Assembly: GCA_025352375.1 (NCBI GenBank)
Contig: JANXTL010000279.1
Span: 1-38,087, forward strand
Direction of reading: 5' to 3'
From: Acetobacteraceae bacterium
Lineage (GTDB): Bacteria; Pseudomonadota; Alphaproteobacteria; Acetobacterales; Acetobacteraceae
DNA length: 38,087 nucleotides
The notes under the pieces: generated by a model
Seen by the model: the letters and a program-made list of their open reading frames with translations, nothing else
The model's database searches: none
What the model was told of the DNA's origin: nothing
Shown: positions 8,617 through 17,334 of the stretch, piece by piece
Position numbering within the stretch: position 1 is the first letter of the stretch
How the letters are laid out: every line of letters begins with the position of its first letter
Position numbers and translations under genes: made by a program

Positions 8617-9603
8617 ATGAACACGCCACGCGCCGGCCGCAGTTTAAAGGTCGCGGTCCAGATGGACCCGATGGAAACCGTCAACATCGACGGCGACTCA
8701 ACGTTTGCCCTCATGCTGGAGGCGCAGGCCCGCGGGCATCAGCTCTGGCATTACGAGGTGAAGCACATGGCGCTGCGGGAAGGCCGCGGCGACGAGCGCC
8801 TGATGGCGCGGGCCCGCCCGGTGACCGTCGAACGCAAGCTCGGGGCCCACTACCAGTTCGGGGAGCTGAAGGAGCTGAACCTGGCCTCAATGGACACCAT
8901 CCTGATGCGCCAGGATCCGCCCTTCGACATGGCGTATATCACCGCCACCCACCTGCTGGAGCACATCCACCCCAAGACCCTCGTGGTGAACGACCCCGCC
9001 AGCGTGCGCAATGCGCCCGAAAAGCTGCTGGTCACGCATTTCCCCGACCTGATGCCGCCGACAATGATCACCTGGGACCTCGAGGCGATCCGTTCCTTCA
9101 GGGCCGAATACAAGGACATCATCGTCAAGCCGCTGTTCGGCAACGGCGGTGCGGGCGTGTTCCGCATCAAGCCGGACGACGAAAACCTCGCGTCCCTGCT
9201 GGAAATGCACTTCGCCCGGTCGCGGGAGCCGCTGATGTTCCAGCGCTACGAAGCGGCGGTTCGCAAAGGCGACAAGCGCATCATCCTGGTGGATGGCGAG
9301 CCCATGGGAGCCGTCAACCGCGTCCCCGCCGAGGGCGAGGCCCGATCCAACATGCATGTCGGCGGCCGCCCGGAAAAATCCCCCCTGACCGCCCGCGACC
9401 TGGAAATCTGCGCCGCGATCGGTCCGACTTTGCGTGAGCAGGGCATGATCTTCGTGGGGATCGACGTGATCGGCGACTACCTCACCGAGATCAATGTCAC
9501 TTCCCCCACCGGCCTGCAGGAGATCGCGCGCTTCGATGGCGTGCATCTGGAAAAGGCCATTTGGGATAAAATCGAGGCTAAGGTCGCGGCCGGCGCTTCA
9601 TAG
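8617..9603 (+). CDS. gshB: Glutathione synthetase
   Basis: GshB joins gamma-glutamylcysteine and glycine using ATP, the second step of glutathione synthesis in the cytoplasm. The 328-residue length and domain order fit: an N-terminal substrate-binding domain with [16 protein letters not shown], a central [18 protein letters not shown] motif, then the ATP-grasp fold with [15 protein letters not shown] and the C-terminal [17 protein letters not shown]. An AAAGGA element precedes the ATG at 8617. It appears to be a single-gene unit. Confidence 0.96.
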   Translation: MNTPRAGRSLKVAVQMDPMETVNIDGDSTFALMLEAQARGHQLWHYEVKHMALREGRGDERLMARARPVTVERKLGAHYQFGELKELNLASMDTILMRQDPPFDMAYITATHLLEHIHPKTLVVNDPASVRNAPEKLLVTHFPDLMPPTMITWDLEAIRSFRAEYKDIIVKPLFGNGGAGVFRIKPDDENLASLLEMHFARSREPLMFQRYEAAVRKGDKRIILVDGEPMGAVNRVPAEGEARSNMHVGGRPEKSPLTARDLEICAAIGPTLREQGMIFVGIDVIGDYLTEINVTSPTGLQEIARFDGVHLEKAIWDKIEAKVAAGAS

Positions 9604-9622
9604 ATCGCGCGTACCAGCCTTG

Positions 9623-9651
9623 TTGATAAGGTAGTTCTGCCTTACTATATG
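9623..9651 (+). promoter_or_regulatory. Promoter and candidate operator of the toxin-antitoxin operon
   Basis: TTGATA (9623-9628) and TATATG (9646-9651) are separated by 17 bp, close to the sigma-70 consensus. An inverted repeat TAAGG (9627-9631) / CCTTA (9640-9644) sits in the spacer. That is where an AbrB-type antitoxin or the toxin-antitoxin complex would be expected to bind for autoregulation. The operator role is inferred. Confidence 0.5.
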
Positions 9652-9679
9652 GTAGACACACTCGCTCTGGGAGCTAGGC

Positions 9680-9931
9680 ATGAGCGTGATCCTGACAGTG
9701 ACCGCCAAAGGGCAGGTTACCCTCCGCAAGGACGTGTTGAAGCACCTCGGCATCGGGCCGGGGGACCAGTTGGAGGTCGATTTGCTGCCCGCTGGCCGGA
9801 TGCAGGCACGTGCTAAGCCTGGCATGCCGATCGCCTCGATTTTCGGGACGCTGAAAGCGCCAACCGGCCGCGCGATGACAATCGCGGAAATCAACGAAGC
9901 GGCGGCGGCGGGCTGGTCGGGCGAACCGTGA
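9680..9931 (+). CDS. AbrB/MazE-type antitoxin
   Basis: The N-terminal half (VTAKGQVTLRKDVLKHLGI, then GDQLEVDLLP) is a swapped-hairpin AbrB domain, which binds DNA. The C-terminal half should wrap the partner toxin. At 83 residues it is typical of a VapB/MazE-like antitoxin. Its stop overlaps the toxin start as GTGA, so translation is coupled. The gene is likely autoregulated through the inverted repeat in its promoter. Confidence 0.85.
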   Translation: MSVILTVTAKGQVTLRKDVLKHLGIGPGDQLEVDLLPAGRMQARAKPGMPIASIFGTLKAPTGRAMTIAEINEAAAAGWSGEP

Positions 9932-10344
9932 AAATAACGGTCGACACCAACATCCTGCTGCGTGCGATCCTGGAGGACGACCCCAGTCAGGCCGCAGAAG
10001 CCCGAGCGATCATGGAACAAGCCACGTCGATCGCCATACCGGTTCCGGTGTTTTGCGAATTGGTTTGGACGATGCGCCGACTTTACAGGCGCCAACCGAA
10101 TGAGATCGCGGATGCGGTCGAGGCGATCTTGCGTGTCGCAACGGTCGTGACGGATCGTCTGGCGGTCGAGGCTGGCCTGCGCATTCTGCGCACCGGCGGC
10201 GACTTCGCGGATGGTGCGATCGCATGGCAGGGTGCGGCGATGGGGGGCGACACCTTCATTACGTTCGACCGGCAGGCCGTGCATCTGCTCACCGCCGCCG
10301 GGCTTCCGGCCCAGACACCGCCGCCGCGGGCGGAAAGGGTGTGA
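9928..10344 (+). CDS. PIN-domain toxin (VapC-like ribonuclease)
   Basis: PIN-domain toxins cleave RNA with a Mg2+-binding acidic cluster. Here D6 and N8 (VDTNIL), E44 (FCELVW), D92/D95 (DFADGAIA) and D114 (TFITFDR) supply the expected residues in order. The 138-residue length is normal. The GTG start at 9928 overlaps the antitoxin stop by 4 nt (GTGA). The RNA target cannot be told from sequence. Confidence 0.88.
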   Translation: MKITVDTNILLRAILEDDPSQAAEARAIMEQATSIAIPVPVFCELVWTMRRLYRRQPNEIADAVEAILRVATVVTDRLAVEAGLRILRTGGDFADGAIAWQGAAMGGDTFITFDRQAVHLLTAAGLPAQTPPPRAERV

Positions 10345-10359
10345 CTACCGGCGGAACGA

Positions 10360-10374
10360 CCGCTCCGCGAGCGG
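10360..10374 (+). terminator. GC-rich hairpin after the toxin gene
   Basis: CCGCTC-CGC-GAGCGG forms a 6-bp stem with a 3-nt loop 15 bp after the PIN-toxin stop. There is no U-tract, so this is at best a weak terminator. The rest of 10345-10584 shows no gene. Confidence 0.3.
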
Positions 10375-10584
10375 CTCCGCCGCTACTTCGGTCATGGCAG
10401 CGACCGTACCATTATAGGTTGGGTGCGCTGTAGCTCCCGCCCATCGATCCGTAGAACCCTGCGCCCGATGCTCCTCATATCCGACGGATATTGAGTATCG
10501 AGCGCATGACGCCCGAGCCTCGTCCGCTTGCCCCGAATCCCCTGCCTGCTAGCCTGCGCGCCGAACCCCCTGGGAGAGCGCACC

Positions 10585-11376
10585 ATGCCCGTCGTTGAAA
10601 CCGAACGTCACGGCCAAATCCTCGTCGTCCGCATGAACCGGCCCGAGACTCTGAATGCGCTGAACCACGAAATGCGCACGCTGTTGGCGGAGACATGGAC
10701 CGAGTTCCGCCACTCCGACAAGCTGGAAGTCGCGATCTTCACCGGCGCCGGCCGCGGCTTCTGCGCCGGGGAGGACATGAAAGAATCCCTGCAAAACCAG
10801 ACTCCCGGCGGCAAGCGCCCGTCGATCGAGGACCCCTTCATGTCCGGCGCGCTGGAAAAGCCGGTCATCGCCGCGGTCAACGGCTTCGCCATGGGCGGCG
10901 GATTCATGTTGGTGGAACGCACCGACCTCCGCGTCGCCGCCCGCACCGCCATCTTCGAGGTTTCAGAAGCCAAACGCTGGCTGCTCGGCGGCTACAACCA
11001 TGGCCACATCGCCAATGTTTCGTATCCCGTGGCGATGGAAATGGCGCTGGGGTTCCGTTTCACCGCCGAACGGTTCCACCAGATCGGATTCCTGAACCGC
11101 ATCGTGGAGCCCGAAAGCGTGATGCCGGAAGCCATGAAAATGGCGGAACATCTGCTGACTCTGCCGCCAGCCTCACGCGTCAACACCGTTCATATGATGC
11201 GCCAGATGCGGCCGTCCCCCAGCGAGGAAATGCAGCGTCTGGCCGCCGCGCTGCATGATCACGGCGCGAAAAGCGACTTGATGGAATCCCGCGCGGCCTT
11301 CGCGGAAAAGCGGGCGCCCAACTTCAAGGGCTGGAACGACCCGCAAGACCGTTACCGGCTGCCGACGGTTAAGTAA
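10585..11376 (+). CDS. Crotonase/enoyl-CoA hydratase family protein
   Basis: This 263-residue protein has the crotonase fold, which stabilises an acyl-CoA enolate. The two oxyanion-hole segments are present: GRGFCAGEDMKE and AVNGFAMGGGFML. In classical enoyl-CoA hydratase two glutamates do the chemistry. Here the first (in GGGCEL) appears to be Met, while the second is probably kept in VSEAKRW. It may therefore be an isomerase, hydrolase or other crotonase rather than a hydratase. The frame is open from 10528, but the ATG at 10585 follows GGGAGAG and gives the family N-terminus. It ends directly against the convergent DUF1330 gene with no spacer. Confidence 0.88.
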   Translation: MPVVETERHGQILVVRMNRPETLNALNHEMRTLLAETWTEFRHSDKLEVAIFTGAGRGFCAGEDMKESLQNQTPGGKRPSIEDPFMSGALEKPVIAAVNGFAMGGGFMLVERTDLRVAARTAIFEVSEAKRWLLGGYNHGHIANVSYPVAMEMALGFRFTAERFHQIGFLNRIVEPESVMPEAMKMAEHLLTLPPASRVNTVHMMRQMRPSPSEEMQRLAAALHDHGAKSDLMESRAAFAEKRAPNFKGWNDPQDRYRLPTVK

Positions 11377-11667
11377 TCACACCCCCTCGACAATCCGGAT
11401 ATCGCGCACTGCGCCGTCGCCGAGCGCGTCGAGAGCGGCCTTGTAGCCGGCGCTGTCATGGGCGGCGATGGCGGCTTCCACGCTGTCGAATTCGATCAGC
11501 ACGGTGCGCTCCATCTGACCGGCCTCATAGGTTTTGGCGGCTACGCCACGCGCCAGGAAACGGCCGCCGGCGGCAGCGATCGACGGACCCGCCAGCACGG
11601 CATAGGCCGCCAGCTTGTCGGGGTTGGAGATGGAGCGATACGCGCTGATCCAGTATGCCTTAGCCAT
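11377..11667 (-). CDS. DUF1330 family protein
   Basis: A 96-residue ferredoxin-like alpha/beta protein of the DUF1330 family, recognised from AYWISAYRSISNPDKLAAYA, the FLARG turn and the ERTVLIEF strand. Members are small dimeric proteins of unknown function, often beside CoA or oxidoreductase genes. Its stop codon abuts the crotonase stop. It diverges from the LLM oxidoreductase gene across 128 bp that presumably hold both promoters. Confidence 0.88.
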   Translation of the reverse strand: MAKAYWISAYRSISNPDKLAAYAVLAGPSIAAAGGRFLARGVAAKTYEAGQMERTVLIEFDSVEAAIAAHDSAGYKAALDALGDGAVRDIRIVEGV

Positions 11668-11795
11668 GGTGTTCCCTCATGCTTCGATGGTTGCGGGGGC
11701 ATCGATACCTCCCGCCAGAGCGGTGTCAATCGGGCACCCCTTGACCCGCGCGCCGAACCCGGCACCCTTCGGCGGGAAACGTCAGGAGAAAGATC

Positions 11796-12836
11796 ATGCA
11801 ACTTGGCATCACTGTCGATATGTCCGGCCCGCACCCGAAGCTCGACATGGATCGGGTTCTTGAAGCCGAGCGGCTGGGGTTTTCGCAGGTTTGGACGGGG
11901 GAGGCTTATAGCACCGACGCGGTGTCCCCGGTTGCCTGGATTTTGGCGCGGACGACGAAGATCAAGGCCGGCACCGGCATCATGCAGATGCCCGCCCGCA
12001 CTCCGGCCTGCGCGGCGATGACCGTCCTGTCGTTGCAGGCGCTGTCCGGCAACCGGTTCATCTGCGGCGTCGGCGCCTCGGGCCCACAGGTGGTGGAGGG
12101 CTGGCACGGCGTGCCGTTCGGCAAGCCGATGACCCGGACCAAGGAATACATCGCGATTATCAAGCAGATTTTGGCACGCGAGGCGCCGCTGGAGTTCCAC
12201 GGCGAGATGTACGACATCCCACTTACGGGGCCTCTTGCGTCGGGTTTGGGTCGGCCCCTGCGCAGCATCGCGCATGGCAATCCGGACGTTCAGTTCTTCA
12301 CCGCCTCCATTACCCCCGCCGGGCTGCGGAATTCCGGCGAAGTCGCGGATGGGAATTTGCCGATTTTCTATTCTCCGGACCGGCCCGATATCGTGTCGGT
12401 CCCGACGATTGAGGGGCGGGTGAAAGCGGGCCGGTCCGCCGATTTGAACGGTTACGATGTCGCCCCGTACGTTCGGGCGAAACTGGGCCCCGATCTGCAA
12501 GCCTGCCGCGACGCCATCAAGCCCGAACTGGCGCTTTATATTGGTGGCATGGGCGCTCGGAAGAAGAACTACTACAACGATGTCGCCATTCGCTTGGGAT
12601 ACGAGGGCGAAGCGAAAGCCATCCAGGACCTGTACCTGGACGGCAAGCGGAATGAGGCAGCGGCGCTGGTTCCCGATGCTTTGGTCGATGAGATTTCCCT
12701 GTGCGGATCGGCCGAGCGCATCAAGGACCGGTTGGCGGTGTGGAAGGAATGCGCGGCGAAAGGGCACATCGGCACGATGGTGCTGAAAGGCGCCAGCGTG
12801 GACGCGATGCGGGTGGTGGCGGAGGCGGTGCTTTAG
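11796..12836 (+). CDS. LLM-class flavin/F420-dependent oxidoreductase
   Basis: The 346 residues fit the luciferase-like monooxygenase superfamily, a TIM barrel that binds FMN or F420. Typical segments are AERLGFSQVWTGEAYS, TKIKAGTGIMQM, TVLSLQALSGNRFICGVG and PQVVEGWHG. Subtype and substrate are open; the sequence resembles entries named F420-dependent but cofactor choice cannot be proved here. AGGAGA precedes the ATG. The TAG stop at 12834-12836 is the first triplet of a composite palindromic repeat, so the original 3' end may have been altered by insertion of that element. Confidence 0.88.
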   Translation: MQLGITVDMSGPHPKLDMDRVLEAERLGFSQVWTGEAYSTDAVSPVAWILARTTKIKAGTGIMQMPARTPACAAMTVLSLQALSGNRFICGVGASGPQVVEGWHGVPFGKPMTRTKEYIAIIKQILAREAPLEFHGEMYDIPLTGPLASGLGRPLRSIAHGNPDVQFFTASITPAGLRNSGEVADGNLPIFYSPDRPDIVSVPTIEGRVKAGRSADLNGYDVAPYVRAKLGPDLQACRDAIKPELALYIGGMGARKKNYYNDVAIRLGYEGEAKAIQDLYLDGKRNEAAALVPDALVDEISLCGSAERIKDRLAVWKECAAKGHIGTMVLKGASVDAMRVVAEAVL

Positions 12837-12947
12837 AGCGTGATCGCCTGAGGTTGACTTCAACCTCGGGCGATCACGCTCTCAAACAAAGGCTTAGACC
12901 ATGATCGAACGCCGCGATCGCGTGCAACCTCAAACGATCACGCTCTA
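12834..12947. repeat. Composite palindromic repeat, copy 1
   Basis: This 114-bp element has two imperfect palindromes. The first starts TAGAGCGTGATCGCCTG and returns as CGGGCGATCACGCTCT. A spacer AAACAAAGGCT follows, then the second palindrome from TAGACCATGATCG to CGATCACGCTCTA. It matches, in reverse orientation, the element at 37971-38087. The first base is the T of the LLM gene's stop codon. The right flank (GGCTTTGTGTT, 12948-12958) resembles the spacer in the other direction, so the element may continue as a further module. Confidence 0.85.
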
Positions 12948-13027
12948 GGCTTTGTGTTGGCGCGCCGAGCCTGTCCGTAATTCTGTGTGCGGAACTAACC
13001 GCTTGCGGCTGGGCAATGCATCGACCG

Positions 13028-13948
13028 CTACGCCCCCACCAAACCGCGCGCAAACTCCCTGGCATCGAACGGCCGCAAATCCCCGGCCTTCTCCCCCACA
13101 CCGACCGCATGCACCGGCAGCCCAAACGTCTCCGCCAGCGCCACCACGATCCCGCCCCGAGCGCTGCCGTCCAGCTTGGTCACAACTAGGCCGGTCACAT
13201 CGACCATCTCCTTAAACACCTTCACCTGCTGGATGGCGTTCTGGCCGGTCGTGGCGTCCAGTACCAGCAGCACCGAATGCGGCGCGGTCGCATCTTTCTT
13301 GCGAAGAACGCGGATGATTTTGCGCAGCTCTTCCATCAGCGCGCCCTTGTTATGCAGGCGCCCTGCGGTATCGATCAGAAGAACGTTCGCGCCATCGGCC
13401 GCGGCCCGCGTCAGCGCGTCGAACGCAAGCCCGGCCGAGTCCCCGTGCGGCTTGCCGGCAATCACCGGCGTACCCGTCCGTTCTCCCCACACCTGCAATT
13501 GTTCTACCGCCGCCGCTCGGAATGTATCGCCGGCCGCCATGACAACGCGAATGCCTTCGTCGCTGTATTGTTGTGCTAATTTTCCGATCGTCGTGGTTTT
13601 TCCGGTGCCATTCACACCTACCACCAGCACAACGTGCGGCTTCAATAAGGGGTTCAAAACCAAAGGCAAAGCGACCGGCGCCAATATCTCGGCGATCTCC
13701 TCCGCCAAGGCGGTCTTGATTTCCTCGTCGGTCACTTCCTTGCCGAATCGCGTGCGTCGAAATCCGGCGATAATCCGTGTCGCCGCCGCCGTGCCGAGGT
13801 CGGCGGAGATGAGTAGTTCCTCCAGCTCCTCCAGCGCTTCATCGTCCAGGCGCCGCTTCTTGAACACCGCTGTGATCGTTTCGGTAATTTTCGACGTGCT
13901 GCGCGATAGGCCTTCTTTCAGGCGCGAAAAGAAACCTCCCAAAGCCAT
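13028..13948 (-). CDS. ftsY: Signal recognition particle receptor FtsY
   Basis: FtsY is the membrane-associated GTPase that docks SRP-ribosome complexes at the translocon. The 306 residues comprise a short N-domain and the GTPase G-domain, without the long acidic A-domain of E. coli. GTPase motifs are complete: GVNGTGKT (111-118), DTFRAAA, DTAGR and TKLDGSARGG. Its ATG overlaps the mtaB stop by one base (TGATG), which indicates translational coupling in a dapF-mtaB-ftsY operon. Nothing else is found between its stop and the repeat at 12947. Confidence 0.97.
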   Translation of the reverse strand: MALGGFFSRLKEGLSRSTSKITETITAVFKKRRLDDEALEELEELLISADLGTAAATRIIAGFRRTRFGKEVTDEEIKTALAEEIAEILAPVALPLVLNPLLKPHVVLVVGVNGTGKTTTIGKLAQQYSDEGIRVVMAAGDTFRAAAVEQLQVWGERTGTPVIAGKPHGDSAGLAFDALTRAAADGANVLLIDTAGRLHNKGALMEELRKIIRVLRKKDATAPHSVLLVLDATTGQNAIQQVKVFKEMVDVTGLVVTKLDGSARGGIVVALAETFGLPVHAVGVGEKAGDLRPFDAREFARGLVGA

Positions 13949-15177
13949 CAGGCCGCCTCCGCCAACAACACCGATCCGGTCGATCCAGTCACCCGCGCCG
14001 TCATCACACGGCCCGGCTCGGCCGCGGACGCCAAACGCACGGGCGCGAAATGCTCGGAATGCCCAGTGTCGCCGCTTTCGGTCAGCAGCGCGATATCGCG
14101 CCCCACATGCACTGCCAAAAATCGCTCCGCTGCCCTAGCACCGGCCGCGCGCAATAAAGCCGCGCGTTCGCGACGCACCGATTTCCCAACGGCAGGCATT
14201 CGGGCAGCGGGGGTGCCGGGCCGTTCGCTGTACGGAAACACATGCAGGAACGGCATGTCGGCGGCCTCGACGAAGCCCAGAGTTTCCTTGAACAGTGCGT
14301 CGGTTTCGGTGGGGAAGCCGGCGATCAAGTCGGCCCCGATGGCGATGCCCGGCCGCAACGACCGCGCCCGGTCGATGGTCGCCATGGCGTTCGCTGTCAG
14401 ATGCCGCCGCTTCATGCGCTTAAGAATAAGATCGCTGCCGGCCTGCAACGACAAATGCAGATGCGGCATCAGCCGGGGCTCCTCGGCGATCAGCCGCCAC
14501 AAATCCTCGTCGATCGCCGCGGGGTCGATGGACGACAGCCGCAGGCGGGGCAATTCCGGCACCAAGGCCAACAACCGTCGCGCCAATTGCCCGAGCGTGG
14601 GGGATCCCGGCAGGTCCGGCCCGTAGGAGGCGATGTCGACCCCTGTCAACACAATCTCCCGGAATCCAGCCTCGACCAGCGACCGCACCTGGGTCACTGC
14701 TACACCGATGGGCACGGAACGGTTGGGCCCGCGTCCGAACGGGATGATGCAAAATGTGCACCGATGGTCGCAGCCTTGTTGCACCTGCACGAAGGCGCGG
14801 GCGCGGCCGGCGAACTCGGTCACCATATGCGGGGCCGTTTCGCGCGCGGCCATGATGTCGGACACCGCCGACCCCGCGCCGGCGACCCAGCTTTCCGGCT
14901 TCAATTTGTCCTCGTTGCCCAACACGCGGGACACGCCGGGCAGCGCGGCCCAGGAACCAGGATCGATCTGCGCGGCGCAGCCGGTGACGACGATTTTCGT
15001 ATCCGGCCGTTCGCGAGCCAGCCGCCGGATTGCCTGCCGCGCCTGGCGTTCTGCCTCGGCCGTGACGGCGCAGGTGTTGACGATGACCGTATCGACCGCG
15101 TCGGCGGTGAAGGAGCGCATGACCTCGCTCTCATAAGCGTTCAGGCGGCAGCCAAATGTCAGGATTTCCGCGCTCAT
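13948..15177 (-). CDS. mtaB: tRNA (N6-threonylcarbamoyladenosine(37)-C2)-methylthiotransferase MtaB
   Basis: MtaB adds a methylthio group to t6A37 of tRNAs that read ANN codons. The N-terminal MTTase domain has cluster ligands C10, C36 and C67, and the radical SAM motif CDHRCTFC gives C136, C140 and C143. The C-terminus has a TRAM-like segment. The frame extends upstream, but the ATG at 15177 gives the conserved [13 protein letters not shown] start and overlaps the dapF stop as ATGA. Its own stop overlaps the ftsY ATG. The three genes form a tightly coupled operon. Confidence 0.95.
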   Translation of the reverse strand: MSAEILTFGCRLNAYESEVMRSFTADAVDTVIVNTCAVTAEAERQARQAIRRLARERPDTKIVVTGCAAQIDPGSWAALPGVSRVLGNEDKLKPESWVAGAGSAVSDIMAARETAPHMVTEFAGRARAFVQVQQGCDHRCTFCIIPFGRGPNRSVPIGVAVTQVRSLVEAGFREIVLTGVDIASYGPDLPGSPTLGQLARRLLALVPELPRLRLSSIDPAAIDEDLWRLIAEEPRLMPHLHLSLQAGSDLILKRMKRRHLTANAMATIDRARSLRPGIAIGADLIAGFPTETDALFKETLGFVEAADMPFLHVFPYSERPGTPAARMPAVGKSVRRERAALLRAAGARAAERFLAVHVGRDIALLTESGDTGHSEHFAPVRLASAAEPGRVMTARVTGSTGSVLLAEAA

Positions 15178-15995
15178 GCCGGGTACGCCGCCAGATCGAG
15201 TTCGCCAGTGAACGAGATCGCGACGGGCCCGGTCATCAACACATGGCCGTCGTCCCGCCATTCTATCTCCAGCACCCCGCCATCGACGATCACAGCCGCT
15301 CGGCGGTCAGTCAGGCCTCGGCGAGCCGCGTTGACCAAGCCGGCGCATGCGCCGGAGCCGCAAGCCAGCGTCAACCCAGCCCCGCGTTCCCAGACCCGTA
15401 GCCGGATACGGTCTCGGGCCAAGACCTGCACGAAGCCGATATTGGCGCGCTGTGGAAAAATCCTGTCGTGCTCCAACGACGGGCCGATGGCGGCGATGTC
15501 GAGCGCGTCCATGTCCGGCACGAAGAACGTCGCATGAGGGTTGCCCATGCTGGCGGCGGCCGGATCGGCGACTGTACCGCGCGCCAGATCCAGATGCAGG
15601 GTATCCGCGGGGCCTGCCAAGGGGATCTCCGCCCAGCCAAGCCGCGCCGGCCCCATGTCCACGCGAACCCGCCCGTCCGGCAGCACCACCGCCGGCAGAT
15701 CGCCGGAAATCGTCCGAATGTTCAGCGAAGGCCGGCCAGTCTCGGCCGCCAACAGCGATGCGACGCAGCGGGTGGCATTGCCGCAGGCGCCAGCCTCCGA
15801 CCCGTCAGGGTTGTAGATGCGCATGAACGCATCATGCCCCGGCTCAATCACGATGAACTGGTCGCAGCCAACGCCGGTCCGCCGGTCGGCGATGGCGGCG
15901 GCCCGAGCGGGGGTAATCCCCAGCGTGCGGGCGCGATCGTCCATCACGACGAAGTCGTTCCCGCAGCCATGCATCTTGAGAAAGCGCGCGTTCAT
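15174..15995 (-). CDS. dapF: Diaminopimelate epimerase
   Basis: DapF converts LL- to meso-diaminopimelate for lysine and peptidoglycan synthesis. The 273 residues have both catalytic cysteines, C71 in [11 protein letters not shown] and C212 in LACGSGAC, which act as the acid/base pair. The N-terminal [13 protein letters not shown] is standard and fixes the ATG at 15995, although the frame is open to 16055. Its stop overlaps the mtaB start (ATGA). It diverges from tRNA-Ala. Confidence 0.97.
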   Translation of the reverse strand: MNARFLKMHGCGNDFVVMDDRARTLGITPARAAAIADRRTGVGCDQFIVIEPGHDAFMRIYNPDGSEAGACGNATRCVASLLAAETGRPSLNIRTISGDLPAVVLPDGRVRVDMGPARLGWAEIPLAGPADTLHLDLARGTVADPAAASMGNPHATFFVPDMDALDIAAIGPSLEHDRIFPQRANIGFVQVLARDRIRLRVWERGAGLTLACGSGACAGLVNAARRGLTDRRAAVIVDGGVLEIEWRDDGHVLMTGPVAISFTGELDLAAYPA

Positions 15996-16061
15996 GGCGC
16001 CCCATATAGAGAAAGACGCGTCCGGACGCACGCCCCTTCGAAAAAGTGCCCTCAAGCCCCC

Positions 16062-16090
16062 TTGATCCCAAGGGAGACGGGGGTTATATC
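16062..16090 (+). promoter_or_regulatory. Probable promoter of tRNA-Ala
   Basis: TTGATC (16062-16067) and TATATC (16085-16090) are 17 bp apart and lie 18 bp before the mature tRNA 5' end. That leaves a short leader for RNase P to remove. No other rightward gene is nearby. Confidence 0.5.
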
Positions 16091-16108
16091 GCCGCTCCCG
16101 CGCCGGAT

Positions 16109-16184
16109 GGGGTTATAGCTCAGTTGGTAGAGCGCCTGAATGGCATTCAGGAGGTCGGGGGTTCGATTCCCCCTGACTCCACCA
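16109..16184 (+). tRNA. tRNA-Ala (anticodon GGC)
   Basis: The 76-nt cloverleaf has a 7-bp acceptor stem (GGGGTTA with TGACTCC), the D-arm (GCTC...GAGC), an anticodon stem CCTGA/TCAGG with loop ATGGCAT (anticodon GGC), the T-arm with GTTCGATTC, and an encoded CCA end. It reads GCC and GCU alanine codons. It stands alone between dapF and the nickel permease gene. Confidence 0.97.
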
Positions 16185-16200
16185 GCGGCGGCGGGTCCGG

Positions 16201-17244
16201 CTACTTCGCCCGCACGCCGATCCGGTCGTAGCTTTTCGCTCGATAGACCAGCAGCGACACAAGGAAACAGCCGGCGAACAGGCCGATAATCAGAAATCCC
16301 AGCATCCCGAAGCCGTCGTTCAGACTGGCGACAGTCCGCCAAAACACCGCGCCGGACCCAAGCTGGTCTCCGATCAAGCCTAGCGCCTCGATCCCGCCGA
16401 TGATCACTGCCACCGCGACCGACAGGGCGGTCATGGTCATGTTGTAGTAAAGCTTCCGGATGGGCCGCACGAACGCCCAGCCGTAGGCCCGCACCATTAG
16501 GATGCCGTCGGCGGTGTCGACCAGCGTCATCCCGGCGGTGAACAGCGCGGGGAAGACCATGATCGACCAGATCGGCAACCCACGCGACGCGCCAACCGCC
16601 GACATGCCCAGTACGCCGACCTCGGTCGCGGTATCGAACCCAAGCCCAAACAGGAACCCCAAAGGGTACATGTGCCAACTGGTGCGGATCAGCCGGAACA
16701 CCGGACGGAACAGGCGCGACAGCGGACCCCGGCTCGCCAGCAGAGGATTGAGGTCTTCCTCATTATAGGTGCCCCCGGCTTTGACCCGCCGGAAGGTCCG
16801 ATAGACCGCCATCAGGACCAGGACATTGGCGAGTGCGATGCCGAACAGGAACGTGACCGACACCGCCGTCCCAGCGACGGCCCCGATCTGGCGAAATTGC
16901 TGAAACTGGGTTTCCAGCGCCGCGGCGCCGATCGCGATGGCGGCGGACGCGAGGACGACCACGGTCGAGTGCCCGAGCGAAAAATACAGCCCCACGCCAA
17001 GCGGCCTCCGACCGTCCTGCATCAGTTTACGGGTGACATTGTCGATGGCGGCGATGTGATCCGCATCCACGGCATGGCGCAGGCCGAAAGTATAGGCCAG
17101 CAACGCAGTGCCGAGCAGGGTTGGGTTGTCGTGAAACATCGCCAGCGCCCACAACCATGCCAAAGCGTTGGCGGCCATCAGGGCGGCGCCGAACGAGGCG
17201 ATTCGCGCGTTGGTCGGTTCGGGCATGTGGGTCTCGTCGAACAA
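16201..17244 (-). CDS. HoxN/HupN/NixA family nickel/cobalt transporter
   Basis: This is a secondary nickel/cobalt permease (NiCoT) of about eight membrane segments. The signature RHAVDADHIAAIDN is complete, with H57, D62 and H63 expected to bind the metal, and GLYFSLGHSTVVV is the second family motif. The 347 residues fit. No hydrogenase, urease or cobalamin cluster lies beside it, so nickel versus cobalt cannot be decided. A second ATG seven codons in is possible. It diverges from the MoeB-like gene over 90 bp, where no known metal riboswitch is seen. Confidence 0.93.
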   Translation of the reverse strand: MFDETHMPEPTNARIASFGAALMAANALAWLWALAMFHDNPTLLGTALLAYTFGLRHAVDADHIAAIDNVTRKLMQDGRRPLGVGLYFSLGHSTVVVLASAAIAIGAAALETQFQQFRQIGAVAGTAVSVTFLFGIALANVLVLMAVYRTFRRVKAGGTYNEEDLNPLLASRGPLSRLFRPVFRLIRTSWHMYPLGFLFGLGFDTATEVGVLGMSAVGASRGLPIWSIMVFPALFTAGMTLVDTADGILMVRAYGWAFVRPIRKLYYNMTMTALSVAVAVIIGGIEALGLIGDQLGSGAVFWRTVASLNDGFGMLGFLIIGLFAGCFLVSLLVYRAKSYDRIGVRAK

Positions 17245-17260
17245 AATCGTGGTGCGGCGG

Positions 17261-17276
17261 GCAGGCTAACGCCTGC
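17261..17276. promoter_or_regulatory. Hairpin in the 90-bp divergent region
   Basis: GCAGGC-TAAC-GCCTGC is a perfect 6-bp hairpin with a 4-nt loop, 17 bp upstream of the nickel-permease start and 59 bp upstream of the MoeB-like start. It could be a regulator site for either gene. No NikR-type operator is recognised. Confidence 0.3.
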
Positions 17277-17334
17277 GGCGTGCGAAACCAATTCCCATTC
17301 TTCCTTTCCTCGTCACCCGTCCTATATTCCGGTC

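Noticed and set aside
12834-12947. Simple rho-independent terminator for the LLM gene
   Set aside because: The element is two palindromes long, has no U-tract and occurs again inverted, so it is a repeat; it might still stop transcription.
14242-15537. Rightward 431-codon open frame
   Set aside because: It is antisense to mtaB and dapF, both unmistakable, and shows no domain.
16046-16231. Rightward 61-codon frame with IAQLVERLNGIQEVGGSIPP
   Set aside because: It is the translation of tRNA-Ala and its flanks, a well-known artefact, not a protein.
17245-17334. Metal or cobalamin riboswitch before the nickel/cobalt permease
   Set aside because: The 90-bp divergent region is too short and has no B12-box or other known riboswitch core; only a small hairpin is seen.
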